A stretch of DNA of 64,000 nucleotides. Source: SXRF01 sp038043465. Its GTDB lineage: Bacteria; Pseudomonadota; Alphaproteobacteria; Rickettsiales; SXRF01. The first letter of the stretch is position 1. Each line of letters starts with the position of its first letter. The notes under the pieces are model-generated. The model searched no databases. It saw nothing but the letters and a program-made list of their open reading frames with translations, and had not been told where the DNA came from. Of the stretch, positions 49,927-59,268 are shown in pieces. The position numbers were made by a program, and so were the translations under genes. Location of the stretch: assembly GCA_038043465.1 (NCBI GenBank), contig JBBTBX010000004.1:60453-124452 (forward strand), given 5' to 3'.

Positions 49927-50964
49927 ATGTTAAATATATCGCCTTATCATCTTATCGCGGCTTTGACTCTAACCTCAACCGCTTTGATGACCGCATCTCC
50001 TGCTTTTGCCCGTGACCAGATACGTGCCGTTGGCTCGTCCACAGTGTATCCGTTTATATCTGCCGCCGCCGAGCAGTTTGGTCAGGGTGGCAAATTTAAA
50101 ACCCCTATTGTTGAATCAACAGGAACTGGCGGAGGTTTTAAATTATTCTGTGGTGGCATTGGCGCGGATACACCAGACATGAGCAATGCTTCTCGCCCGA
50201 TCACTGATTCTGAAAAAGAATCCTGCCAGAAGAATGGTGTAACCAAAATAGTTGAGATACCAGTTGGTTATGATGGAATTGTTATTGCTAATGCGAAGGG
50301 AAGCCCACAGTTCAATATAAGCAAAAAACAGATTTTCATGGCATTAGCCCGTGAGCTTCCTGGTAAAGATGGGAAACCGGTTAAGAATTCATATCAGAAA
50401 TGGAATGAAATAGCTCCTGAACTTCCTGCACAGAATATAGAGGTTTATGGTCCTCCGCCAACCTCCGGAACACGTGATGCTTTTGTTGAGCTGGCTATGG
50501 AAGAAGGTTGTAAAGCCTTCCCGGAATTTTCCAAAATCTATCCTGATGAAAAAGAACGTAAGAAAGTTTGCGGGTTGTTACGTGAAGATGGTAGATATAT
50601 AGATTCCGGCGAAGATGATAATATGATCGTGCAGAAGCTGGTGAGCAATAAGACCGCGCTGGGCATCTTTGGCTATAGTTTTCTGGAAGAAAGCAAAAGC
50701 AAGGTTCAGGGTAGTAAAATTGATGGTCTGGAACCGTCAATGGAAAATATCGAAAATGAAAAATATAAATTATCACGCAGCCTTTATGTTTATGTAAAAG
50801 GCGACCATCTTGGCAAAATTCCTGGTATTTCTGAGTTCGCAAAGGAAATTGTTAGCGAAGGAGCTATCGGTAAGGATGGATATCTGACTAATAAAGGACT
50901 TCTGCCATTAAATGAGAAAGATAAAAAACTGGCAAATGAACGCGCCGCATCTTTGAAACAATAG
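49927..50964 (+). CDS. pstS: PstS-like phosphate-binding periplasmic protein
   Basis: 345 residues. A signal peptide (about 1-28, cut after AFA) is followed by RAVGSSTVYPFISAAAEQF, STGTGGGFKLFC, DMSNASRPIT, VGYDGIVIANA and PPTSGTRDAFVELAM. These are the phosphate-contact regions of the PstS family, in the longer form common in alphaproteobacteria. No pstCAB or Pho box is visible nearby. An intrinsic terminator follows. Confidence 0.9.
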   Translation: MLNISPYHLIAALTLTSTALMTASPAFARDQIRAVGSSTVYPFISAAAEQFGQGGKFKTPIVESTGTGGGFKLFCGGIGADTPDMSNASRPITDSEKESCQKNGVTKIVEIPVGYDGIVIANAKGSPQFNISKKQIFMALARELPGKDGKPVKNSYQKWNEIAPELPAQNIEVYGPPPTSGTRDAFVELAMEEGCKAFPEFSKIYPDEKERKKVCGLLREDGRYIDSGEDDNMIVQKLVSNKTALGIFGYSFLEESKSKVQGSKIDGLEPSMENIENEKYKLSRSLYVYVKGDHLGKIPGISEFAKEIVSEGAIGKDGYLTNKGLLPLNEKDKKLANERAASLKQ

Positions 50965-51011
50965 CAGATTAGAAGTAGTTCTTCCATTCTTCCCGCGTCG
51001 CTTTTGATTTG

Positions 51012-51054
51012 TACTCTGATCTGCATTTTGTATACAGATCAGAGTATATTTTTT
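51012..51054 (+). terminator. Intrinsic terminator of pstS-like gene
   Basis: A 12-base perfect stem TACTCTGATCTG/CAGATCAGAGTA with an 11-base loop, followed by TATTTTTT. Confidence 0.92.
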
Positions 51055-51129
51055 GATAAATTAAAATATTGCAAAGCGAATACTTAAAAGGTACTTTTCT
51101 TCGCATAACCAAATATAGGGGGGAATTTT

Positions 51130-51534
51130 GTGCTCAATGAATTTAAACAGTTTATCACGCGTGGTAATGTGCTGGATCTGGCTGTGGGTATTATTATCGG
51201 CGCGGCGTTTACAGGCATAGTAAATTCGTTGGTGGCTGATATTATCATGCCGCCGATTGGTGAAATTATGGGTGGCATAGATTTTTCCAATATATTTATA
51301 AGCTTGTCTGGAAGCGATCATCTAACTCTTAAAGCGGCAAAAGACGCTGGTGATGCCACTATTAATATAGGGCTATTCATGAATCAGGTGATAAATTTCC
51401 TGATAGTTTCTTTTGCAATTTTTATGATTGTAAAACAGGCTAATCGTTTCAAGAAAACTCAGGATGCAGCTCCGGTTGCGCCACCGCGTTCCGAATTACT
51501 GCTGGAAGAAATTCGAGACTTGCTGAAGAAATAA
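51130..51534 (+). CDS. mscL: Large-conductance mechanosensitive channel
   Basis: 134 residues from GTG 51130, with GGGGGGA 6-12 bases upstream. Seen: FKQFITRGNVLDLAVGIIIGAAF (N-terminal amphipathic helix and TM1), PPIGEIMGGIDF, then TM2 (INFLIVSFAIFMIVKQAN) and the charged C-terminal bundle ELLLEEIRDLLKK. It opens under osmotic downshock to save the cell from lysis. Confidence 0.96.
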   Translation: MLNEFKQFITRGNVLDLAVGIIIGAAFTGIVNSLVADIIMPPIGEIMGGIDFSNIFISLSGSDHLTLKAAKDAGDATINIGLFMNQVINFLIVSFAIFMIVKQANRFKKTQDAAPVAPPRSELLLEEIRDLLKK

Positions 51535-51573
51535 TAAATTATAGTTAACTAACAAAATGATTATATCATTTTG

Positions 51574-51619
51574 ACGCTGCCTACGGCGCGAAAAATCGCG
51601 CTTTCGGCTTGCGATTTTC
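51574..51619. repeat. Repeat unit with hairpin, copy 1
   Basis: Begins ACGCTGCCTACGGCGCG, then AAAATCGC...GCGATTTT hairpin around CTTTCGG. A second copy is at 54823-54867. It lies between mscL and the acyl-CoA dehydrogenase end and may stop transcription from both sides. Confidence 0.7.
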
Positions 51620-51663
51620 TATAGCTGATTAAGCAATTACATGCTTAATCAGCTATATCCTTC

Positions 51664-53457
51664 TTATAAAACCGCCTGCATCATTGATTTGCTGCCAGCG
51701 GTGATTGCTTGCAGCAGTGAAGTTGTTTGCGGCAGGATTTTTTGCATAAAGAAACGGGCAGTGGATAGTTTTGCTTCATAGAATTCCCTGTCTGTTCCAC
51801 CTTGCAGTTTGCCAAGTGCGATTTCTGCCTGCCTTGCCCATGAATAGGCAAGGGCAACCAGCGCAAACATTTTTTGATATTCCACCGCGCCGCCAGCAGC
51901 GTCATCAGGGTTTTTAAGCCCTGCGGTGGCAATCCACATAGTCGCCTGTTGCAGATATTCCATATTTTTTGCCAGTGGTTTTATAAATTCTGCCATGAGA
52001 GGATTATCTTTATGCTTTGCAATAAAAGCATCTATCGGATGGAAGAATGAACGCAGATATTTACCCGCTGCCTGTGGTAATTTACGCCCTACTAAATCGA
52101 GTGCCTGGATGCCGTTTGTCCCCTCGTAAATCATGGTTACGCGCACATCACGCACATATTGTTCCACACCATATTCTTTGATAAAACCATAACCACCAAA
52201 TATCTGTACAGCGAGGTTAGCTGTATCAAACCCGCCATCGGTTAAATATGATTTCACAACTGGAGTCAGAAGCTGCACGAAATCATCGGCTTCTTCGCGC
52301 ACGCTTGCGTCTGGATGGCGATGGGCAAGGTCAATTTTGAGTGCCATTTCCAGTGCCAATGCGCGTGCTCCTTCGGTGAAAGCGCGCATGGTGAGTAACA
52401 TCCGGCGCACATCAGGATGCACGATAATCGGATCCGCCGGTTTAGTTGGTTCTTTCGCACCAGTCAGCGCGCGGCTCTGCAAACGATCCTTCGCATAGGC
52501 AAGCGCATTTTGATACGCCACTTCGCCAATACCAAGCCCCTGCACGCCGACATATAAACGCGCGGCATTCATCATGGTAAACATCGCCTTCATGCCCTTG
52601 TTAGGCTCACCAACCAGCCAGCCTTTCGCGCCATCATATTGCATCTGGCAGGTTGGTGAGGCGGCAAGTCCCATCTTATGCTCGATACCGGCACAGGTCA
52701 GTTTGTTATGCTCACCTAATCTACCGTCATCACCCACCATAATTTTCGGCACTATAAATAAGCTTATACCTTTTGTGCCAGCAGGAGCATCAGGAAGACG
52801 CGCCAGCACAAGGTGGATGATATTTTCCGTCAGTTCATGTTCGCCTGAGGAAATAAAAATTTTGGTGCCCGAAATAGCATAGCTACCGTCGGGCATAGGT
52901 TCTGCCTTGGTACGGATTAAACCGAGATCGGTTCCGGCCTGCGGTTCGGTGAGGCACATTACGCCTGACCAGTGACCGGAAACCATCTTCGGCAGAAATT
53001 TATTTTTGAGCGCATCGCTGGCATGGAGATTTATCGCGTTATAAGCCCCGTGGCTTAGTCCGGGAGTTAAGCCGAACGATAAATTAGCGGAACAGACCAT
53101 CTCCATCAGCGGCATATTAAGAACATCAGGCAGGTTCTGCCCGCCATATTCTGTGGCACAGGTAAAAGACGGCCAACCACTATCGACATATAGCTTATAG
53201 GCTTCCTTGAAGCCGTCAGGCATGATTACCCGCCCTGGCAATCCTGCAGGGTTTTCGTATTTCAGACCAACAACATCACCCTTTTGATTCAGCGGAAATA
53301 ACACTTCCTCGCACATCTGCGCAGCTGCCTCCAAAATTGGCGTCATAAGTTCTTCGCTGGCATCGGCAAAGCCATCTACATGCGCATATTGTGACAGGTT
53401 CAGATATTCATGTAGCAGAAATTGGAAATCACGAACATTGGCTTTAAATTGCGGCAT
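51664..53457 (-). CDS. Long-form acyl-CoA dehydrogenase
   Basis: 597 residues, the long form with a C-terminal extension (as in AcdA/DmdC). Seen: VMCLTEPQAGTDLGLIRT and the FAD-binding KIFISSGEHEL, then ERGVQGLG-like YVGVQGLGIGEVAYQNAL, QIFGGYGFIKEYGVEQYVRD, and the catalytic Glu region MIYEGTNGIQALDLVGRKL. It would oxidise an acyl-CoA at the alpha-beta bond and pass electrons to ETF. Substrate (fatty acyl, or methylmercaptopropionyl-CoA) is not decided. Confidence 0.93.
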   Translation of the reverse strand: MPQFKANVRDFQFLLHEYLNLSQYAHVDGFADASEELMTPILEAAAQMCEEVLFPLNQKGDVVGLKYENPAGLPGRVIMPDGFKEAYKLYVDSGWPSFTCATEYGGQNLPDVLNMPLMEMVCSANLSFGLTPGLSHGAYNAINLHASDALKNKFLPKMVSGHWSGVMCLTEPQAGTDLGLIRTKAEPMPDGSYAISGTKIFISSGEHELTENIIHLVLARLPDAPAGTKGISLFIVPKIMVGDDGRLGEHNKLTCAGIEHKMGLAASPTCQMQYDGAKGWLVGEPNKGMKAMFTMMNAARLYVGVQGLGIGEVAYQNALAYAKDRLQSRALTGAKEPTKPADPIIVHPDVRRMLLTMRAFTEGARALALEMALKIDLAHRHPDASVREEADDFVQLLTPVVKSYLTDGGFDTANLAVQIFGGYGFIKEYGVEQYVRDVRVTMIYEGTNGIQALDLVGRKLPQAAGKYLRSFFHPIDAFIAKHKDNPLMAEFIKPLAKNMEYLQQATMWIATAGLKNPDDAAGGAVEYQKMFALVALAYSWARQAEIALGKLQGGTDREFYEAKLSTARFFMQKILPQTTSLLQAITAGSKSMMQAVL

Positions 53458-53473
53458 AACTGCTCCAGAAAGA

Positions 53474-53546
53474 TGATATGATAACTAGATGATTGGATGA
53501 CTAAGGGTCATTATTTTAATCATCCAATCATTTAATCATCATATCA
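53474..53546. repeat. 73-bp palindrome
   Basis: TGATATGAT and ATGATTGGATGA (left) mirror TCATCCAATCAT and ATCATATCA (right). Located between the DUF475 end and the acyl-CoA dehydrogenase start. The GATGATTGGATGA-type sequence also occurs upstream of motA (about 25300-25350). Confidence 0.75.
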
Positions 53547-53601
53547 CAATCCAGCTAAGAAAGGGTTAACAAGTGCGGAATTGCTGCGCCGCAACAATAA
53601 C

Positions 53602-54603
53602 TTACTTATTATTGATTTTGTTAAATTTAACCGATGACCACCAGGAAAGCAGGATACAAACCAGACCAATTAATCCGGTAATTACCTCTGAAATATGATG
53701 CATCGAGTTGGCAAGCATGATGAGGGCAAGCGCGCCAATGCCATAATGCGCCCCATGCTCCAGGAAAACATATTCATCAAGAGTTTTCCTTTTAACCATA
53801 TATATTGTCATTGAACGCACAAATATAGCACCGACTCCAAGTCCAATCATAATTATGACTACATCCTTGCTGATAGCAAATGCACCAATTACTCCGTCAA
53901 GAGAGAATGATGCGTCGAGTAACTGCAGATACATAAAACCAACAAAACCGGAAACACCTAATGATTTATTGGTTTGATGACCATCGACTGAAAATAGGGA
54001 CATGATACTGTTTATGGTAATGTAAAGAACTACCCCAACCAGTCCGGAAGTCAGTCCGGAAAGTTTTGATTGTTCAGGAAGCAAAGCCTGCATAACAAGA
54101 AGAATCGTGATAGCAATTATAACCTCCAGCGATTTCAACCTGCCTGCTGCCGATAATCTGCGTTCAAGAAAACCGATCCAATGCACTTCCTTGCTTTCAT
54201 CAAAAATGAAATGCATAAACACCATAAGCAGAAACATCCCGCCAAAAAGAGAGATTTCGACGTTAGCTCCCAGGACATGCTTACTATATTCATCAGGATC
54301 TTTAAAAGCAAGATGGCTTACATCATACATGGAAAGACCAGTAGCAAAGGAAACCAGTAGAACAGGAAAGACAAGGCGCATGCCAAACACGGCAATCAAT
54401 ATGCCCCAGGTCATGAAGCGTTTACGCCATTTCTCACTCATGGTTTTCAGGATTGTCGCATTTACCACTGCGTTATCAAAGGACAGGGATACTTCCATAA
54501 GAATCAGAATTGCAGCTATGAAAACGCCGTCCCAACCAATCCACATATAGGCAAGTATTAAACCAATTATTGTACAGATATTAGAAAAATGAAAATCACG
54601 CAT
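53602..54603 (-). CDS. DUF475/TerC-like integral membrane protein
   Basis: 333 residues, 8-9 hydrophobic segments. EVSLSFDNAVVNATIL and DASFSLDGVIGAFAIS are the paired 'SFDNA/SLDGV' acidic membrane motifs of the TerC/DUF475 group, thought to move or bind metal ions such as Mn. GAHYGIGALALIML near the end is also typical. It stands alone with an own upstream region. Confidence 0.9.
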   Translation of the reverse strand: MRDFHFSNICTIIGLILAYMWIGWDGVFIAAILILMEVSLSFDNAVVNATILKTMSEKWRKRFMTWGILIAVFGMRLVFPVLLVSFATGLSMYDVSHLAFKDPDEYSKHVLGANVEISLFGGMFLLMVFMHFIFDESKEVHWIGFLERRLSAAGRLKSLEVIIAITILLVMQALLPEQSKLSGLTSGLVGVVLYITINSIMSLFSVDGHQTNKSLGVSGFVGFMYLQLLDASFSLDGVIGAFAISKDVVIIMIGLGVGAIFVRSMTIYMVKRKTLDEYVFLEHGAHYGIGALALIMLANSMHHISEVITGLIGLVCILLSWWSSVKFNKINNK

Positions 54604-54903
54604 GGAAAACCCAGACTCCTTTAGAAAAAAATATATTTAATCTAGTATCTGAGTAATAAATACTTGTCGAGAATTCTAATCAATGAATTTGCTTCTCTAC
54701 CCTTTTATCAGGAACAAACCACCCCTTTGTTACCCCATCACTGAAGGCTTCCAACCGATTTTTCCCATAGTTTAAATTTATAGTTATTCCAAATAAGAAC
54801 TATCCAGTTCTTATTTAAAGATACGCTGCCTACGGCACGAAAAATCGGTCTTTCGGACTCGATTTTCATACTCATTCTTGTATAATTATTATACAGAATG
54901 AAT
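54604..54903. other. Intergenic region with repeat
   Basis: 300 bases. The first 200 are AT-rich with no feature I can support; the DUF475 promoter must lie there. Bases 54823-54867 are copy 2 of the hairpin repeat. An inverted pair AAGAAC-TATCCA-GTTCTT is at 54796-54813. Confidence 0.5.
54823..54867. repeat. Repeat unit with hairpin, copy 2
   Basis: ACGCTGCCTACGGCACG followed by AAAATCG...CGATTTT around TCTTTCGGACT. It is close to copy 1 at 51574-51619, with the changed bases partly compensating in the stem. Confidence 0.7.
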
Positions 54904-55407
54904 CTAACTTGTGTAGATGCCCGCCCGCTGCAATTGCAGCGCTATTTTCTGTACCACACCTGGCGATTTGATCACATCTTTATTTTCCATAGCGATATCG
55001 CGTAATGCTTGCCGTTGCGTTGCGTTTAAATTCAAACGTACATCCATTTCATGAAGGAAGCGGGGAAGAGGCCCGCCATTTGACAGCATAGATTCATAAG
55101 CTTCGGTGTTATTTATGTCTATATTGGAATCCACAGGATTAACTTGACCATATTTTTTAGTATTTTTTGAATCAGAACCGATATTTACCAACGAAGTATC
55201 AAGGTTTATCCATACTTGCTGGATATATTTTAATAGCTCACCACTATTATCACCAGCCTTGCTGCCAGCCTTCTGCGGCACATTGTTATGGTTGGTAATG
55301 CCAGTGAGCAATGCTTCAAAGCTGTTATTCCCCTTATAATTGCTGGAATTCTTTGAATTGATGCCATTAGAAGTTGATGATATAAAAGAAGAAAGTGCAT
55401 CTATCAT
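54904..55407 (-). CDS. Hypothetical protein, possibly secreted or flagellar-associated
   Basis: 167 residues from ATG 55407, which has AGGAG 7 bases upstream. The first half is Ser/Asn-rich and low in charge (SSFISSTSNGINSKNSSN), with SFEALLTGI; the second half is helical and ends LRDIAMENKDVIKSPGVVQK. Low-complexity polar N-termini with 'FEALL' resemble flagellar rod/hook-length proteins, but I see no defined family. Confidence 0.5.
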   Translation of the reverse strand: MIDALSSFISSTSNGINSKNSSNYKGNNSFEALLTGITNHNNVPQKAGSKAGDNSGELLKYIQQVWINLDTSLVNIGSDSKNTKKYGQVNPVDSNIDINNTEAYESMLSNGGPLPRFLHEMDVRLNLNATQRQALRDIAMENKDVIKSPGVVQKIALQLQRAGIYTS

Positions 55408-55623
55408 AGTTATCTCCTGTTGCAAAATTTATATATTAACAAGAGATACAGCAATAATTGTGCCTAATCCCACAGAATCCACACGCAGCGATTTGTAGCG
55501 TACGCATAATATCATTGTTAAAACAATAATATATTGATATATAAAAACATTAATGGTAAGAAAATACAAAAATCGCCTATTTAAATCCGCCACTAACTAA
55601 TCCCAGCCATAAGATTAAAAATA

Positions 55624-56991
55624 ATGCTACTCAGCAAACCTCAATATATCTTTGCCTTTTTCTCTCTCCTTATCGGATTATTTCTGGTGTTTTATATTCC
55701 TCCTATTGGTGGCATTGATGAAAATAACCATGTGCGCCGTGCTTCTGAAGTGTCGCAGGGTATTTTTATGAATCCGGTAACGCACACCGAAGATCCGCTT
55801 ACGCTTTGGTCGGATAATGCCTGGGTACTGCGTAAGAGTCACCATGAACAAGGCAAAGCATGGAACTTTGCTGACGTAAAAACCATCGGAACAGGACAGC
55901 CAAAAGAAAGAACAATTGATATAGAACAAAATATTTTGTCCTTAAATAGCCCGGTTATTTATATACCTTTCGGTATGGTGCTTAAATTATCTAAGGTTCT
56001 TTTTAATCCTGATTACCCAGCTCAGTTTTATATTTTGCGCGTGACCGCACTTTTCCTAAGCGTGGCATTATTTGCTACAGCTATAGCAAGGATGCCAGAA
56101 CATAAAATCCTGTTAGCTGCGGCTGGTTTGCTGCCGATCATGTTTTATAATCGCAGCGGTATGAATATCGACGGCATAACTATTGGCTGTGCTGCGCTTT
56201 TCATTATCCAGATTCATAATTTATGCCGAAAAAACGCGATTATTACTCTTTCAGACAAATTGCAATTATTGTTATGGGGATTCCTAATGGCTCAGTGCAA
56301 AGGGGCATACGCACCTTTATTATTTCTGGTTACGCTAATACCGAAGGGGAATTTCGTTTCGCGCGGGGATTACTGGCGCACGGCTATACTCATTATAGCA
56401 CCCGCGCTATTATGTGGGCTTGGCTGGTCAGCATTTGCCAAGCATGAAATACTCACAGGCACAAAATATTTTACTAAAGAAGCCATAGAAGTTTGGCCTG
56501 ATGGTCAGTTAGCATGGATTCTGCAAAATCCAATTTCTTACGCTAGTGTATTATTCAAAACAATTTTTGCCTCGGATTTTATTCCCTATAATTTTATAGG
56601 GATGATTGGATATATGGATTGGAATGGATTTTCTCTACCAACTTTCCCTATAGTGGTTCTGCTATTATTGTTTATAGCGATACTTGCCAGCGAACCTGTA
56701 AAAATTCCATTGTATCAATCCACGAGAACCAGATTTCTGTTGTTAATAGTAGCTGGCATGACTTTCGGAATGATGCTGACCATGATTTATGTGCAGTGGA
56801 CAGGCTACCAGTCACCCACCGTGGTTGGGTTTCAGGGCAGGTATTTTTATCCCTTATTGCCTCTCCTGATTATATTCGCCAAGCCAATTAAAGATCTGGT
56901 GAGCGCGAGACGGGCAACGCTGCTTTTATGGGCGTTTGGGGCAATAAGCTCGGCAAGCCTTATATACTCAACCTGGCAGGGAAATTATTAA
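55624..56991 (+). CDS. DUF2142-family membrane protein
   Basis: 455 residues, about 11-12 membrane segments. The N-terminus YIFAFFSLLIGLFLVFYIPP, followed by GGIDENNHVRRASEVSQG, is the DUF2142 signature (a large extracytoplasmic loop with Asp/Glu after TM1); the late GFQGRYFYPLLPLL is also typical. The family resembles GT-C glycosyltransferases, so a cell-surface sugar transfer is possible. No glycan genes adjoin it. Confidence 0.85.
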   Translation: MLLSKPQYIFAFFSLLIGLFLVFYIPPIGGIDENNHVRRASEVSQGIFMNPVTHTEDPLTLWSDNAWVLRKSHHEQGKAWNFADVKTIGTGQPKERTIDIEQNILSLNSPVIYIPFGMVLKLSKVLFNPDYPAQFYILRVTALFLSVALFATAIARMPEHKILLAAAGLLPIMFYNRSGMNIDGITIGCAALFIIQIHNLCRKNAIITLSDKLQLLLWGFLMAQCKGAYAPLLFLVTLIPKGNFVSRGDYWRTAILIIAPALLCGLGWSAFAKHEILTGTKYFTKEAIEVWPDGQLAWILQNPISYASVLFKTIFASDFIPYNFIGMIGYMDWNGFSLPTFPIVVLLLLFIAILASEPVKIPLYQSTRTRFLLLIVAGMTFGMMLTMIYVQWTGYQSPTVVGFQGRYFYPLLPLLIIFAKPIKDLVSARRATLLLWAFGAISSASLIYSTWQGNY

Positions 56992-57084
56992 ATATAGTAA
57001 TCACAAATCGGCATAATTAAAGAAATGGGTGGCTATTTTTGTAATATATGCTGTATAAATCAATTATTTATGGAGCAAAAAGGA

Positions 57085-57219
57085 ATGCCGAAGATTAAAA
57101 TTGCCCTAAGTGCAAAAATCCTCTCTTAAAAAAATGGGAACAAACGCGGTCGTCAATCTTGGCGATGCAATCGTTGCGGGTATCGTTTTATTCAGAAAAT
57201 CACTGTTGGCAATAACTAA
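57085..57219 (+). pseudogene. Transposase N-terminal zinc-finger remnant
   Basis: Joining two frames gives MPKIK, CPKCKNPLLKK, NGNKRGRQSWRCNRCGYRF and IQKITVGNN: two CxxC pairs in the 'CP.C.s..v.kNG....g..r..C..Cg..F' pattern of IS1/IS1595-type transposase N-termini. At least two frameshifts and a stop after 45 codons make it inactive. AAAAAGGA precedes its ATG. No terminal repeats were found. Confidence 0.7.
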
Positions 57220-57284
57220 GCAATTGATGACTGATTACAGCACGAAGGTGCTGGAGTAGAATTACTAAATATCTGCTAAGATTT

Positions 57285-57683
57285 TTATATTTCTTTCCCA
57301 GTTTGGCGGGATTTTTCCGCATCTCTTCTTTCTCGATAAGTTATGCTTTTTCCGCTAAAGTCTTCTGGCCATGGAATTTCAAGCCCAGCTTCTGTTATCT
57401 TGCTTTCAACCAATTGGTTTACAACCTTAGCTATTTCAAATAGCTCTAAAGTTTTATCTCCTTTAAACGCTAACTGACCTTTTTTTGGTTTCCCATTAAT
57501 AGAGGCATTTAAAATAACTCTAAAAACTTCCCTTGTAAAATCATAAGCCCCGCTATCAATAAAATTCTGTGCTGGATTGTTTTCAATTACATCATGGGCT
57601 TTTTCAGGAGTCCAATCTTCCCTTCTAACATCTAATGCATTAAGTATATCTTGTTTCTCTTTCTCTGATAAAGCCATGATCAA
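57285..57683 (-). CDS. Hypothetical protein
   Basis: 132 residues, soluble, charged. MALSEKEKQDILNALDVRREDW is the start if the second Met is used. It contains AYDFTREVFRVILNASINGKPKKGQ and a Lys/Arg-rich C-terminus. No family is recognised. It lies between the transposase remnant and the aldehyde dehydrogenase, with an AT-rich upstream region. Confidence 0.5.
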   Translation of the reverse strand: MIMALSEKEKQDILNALDVRREDWTPEKAHDVIENNPAQNFIDSGAYDFTREVFRVILNASINGKPKKGQLAFKGDKTLELFEIAKVVNQLVESKITEAGLEIPWPEDFSGKSITYRERRDAEKSRQTGKEI

Positions 57684-57801
57684 TCCAATATTTTTGTTTA
57701 TAGTACAGTTGAACTATAGCATGTGGAGGAATTAGTTTCTATTAAGATTTTATGAAGGTTTCTGTAATTAATAACGCTTTGATTTATATGGGTTCTTTAT
57801 A

Positions 57802-59268
57802 TCACAAATCCATCGCAACCGCGCTATTAACCGCGATCCTGTTGAATTTTCCAGCTTTAGTAAAGGCTTGCAGCGGGTCGGCATTATTCAGGATTTCACC
57901 TTCGCCAGAATGTTTATTGCCGCCAAAGCCCATGCCGAAAGCTGGTGTTCCTGTTCCTTTTGGCGAATTGATTAAGGTGTGTCCTGCCTGATTTTCGCGG
58001 GAAAATATCTCTGCTTCGATTTTATTTTGGGTATAAATGCCATTGACTAGCCCAGCATTTTCTGGCGCATTTACCAAATCTATTGCTTCGGAAAATTTTT
58101 CGTAAGGCGTAACAAACAACAACGGTGCAAAAGTTTCTTTATACATTATCTCTGATTGTTTTGGCATAAGCGCGAGCGCTGGTTCAACAAAATATACATT
58201 GGACGATTCACTTACGCGCAATCTATTACCAAAAAATATTTCCCCGCTTTCAAGAATAGCTTGTTTTTTTGCCGATTCAAAACGCCCAAAACTATCTTCA
58301 TCAATCAGTACGGAGTAGCCATAATCATTAGATGCGCCCGATAGCGGATTTACTATCGTGCCTGAGGCAATAAAATTTTCAATATTTCGTTTCAGTGCCG
58401 AAACGACTTTGTCATATATATTTTTATGCACGATAAGACGGCGGGTATTGGTGCAGCGTTGCCCACTGGTGGCAAGGAACGAACCCATGATTGAATTTAC
58501 CGAAAATTCTAGATGTTCGGCAGTAATTTTATCAGAAATAATCACGCCATTATTACCACCTAGTTCCAAGATTGGCGGAATTTTATTATTATTTTTCTGA
58601 GCAAGGGCTGACTTTATTCCTTGCCCCATAGCAACGCTGCCTGTCGCGCTTACCATGTCAACCTGCTCATGTGAAACAAGGCGTGAGCCAATATCACGCC
58701 CACCAATTAAAATTTGCAGCAGGTCAGAAAATTCACCCGCGATTTTGTCAAATATTTCTTTAATAGCAGTTGCAACTATAGGCGTTTTTTCTGATGGTTT
58801 CCAGATGACGGCGTTTCCTGCAAGCAGGGCAGGAGCAATAGTCCAATGGGCGACTGCCAGAGGAAAATTAAACGAAGTGATAAGCCCAACTACACCAACT
58901 GGTGGGCGTTCTTTGCAACGCGCCATACCGCCAAATTCAGGAAGCGCAGAATTTTCTATTGTTTTTTTCAATATATCAGCTGCGCCAGCCACTTCCACGC
59001 CAGCCTCCTTCTCAGTTTTACCAGCATCGTAAACAATAATTTCAGTTAGATTTTGCTTGTTCTCATTTATAGCTTCGCTGAAAGCAATAAGCAATTTTTC
59101 ACGCGCCAGACGAGGCTGGTTCTTCCATCTTTCCTGTGCTTGTATTGCACTATTTATTTTATAGGCAAGGGTCTGACCGTTATCAACAGTAAGCTCTGCT
59201 ATCACCGAACCATCGCAAGGAGAGGTTATTTTGAGAATGTTATCTTCGCTATTATTTTTCACCGCCAA
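57802..59268 (-). CDS. Aldehyde dehydrogenase, ALDH7/AmaB-like
   Basis: 488 residues. Seen: PPVGVVGLITSFNFPLAV, NAVIWKPSEKTP, VSATGSVAMGQ, the general-base Glu in PILELGGNNGVI, the catalytic Cys in TSGQRCTNTRRL, and NSPKGTGTPAFGMGFGG near the end. The LELGGNN...SGQRCT pair is typical of the ALDH7 group (alpha-aminoadipic semialdehyde dehydrogenase), used in lysine degradation. Its start lies 17 bases inside the end of glpX. Confidence 0.88.
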   Translation of the reverse strand: MAVKNNSEDNILKITSPCDGSVIAELTVDNGQTLAYKINSAIQAQERWKNQPRLAREKLLIAFSEAINENKQNLTEIIVYDAGKTEKEAGVEVAGAADILKKTIENSALPEFGGMARCKERPPVGVVGLITSFNFPLAVAHWTIAPALLAGNAVIWKPSEKTPIVATAIKEIFDKIAGEFSDLLQILIGGRDIGSRLVSHEQVDMVSATGSVAMGQGIKSALAQKNNNKIPPILELGGNNGVIISDKITAEHLEFSVNSIMGSFLATSGQRCTNTRRLIVHKNIYDKVVSALKRNIENFIASGTIVNPLSGASNDYGYSVLIDEDSFGRFESAKKQAILESGEIFFGNRLRVSESSNVYFVEPALALMPKQSEIMYKETFAPLLFVTPYEKFSEAIDLVNAPENAGLVNGIYTQNKIEAEIFSRENQAGHTLINSPKGTGTPAFGMGFGGNKHSGEGEILNNADPLQAFTKAGKFNRIAVNSAVAMDL

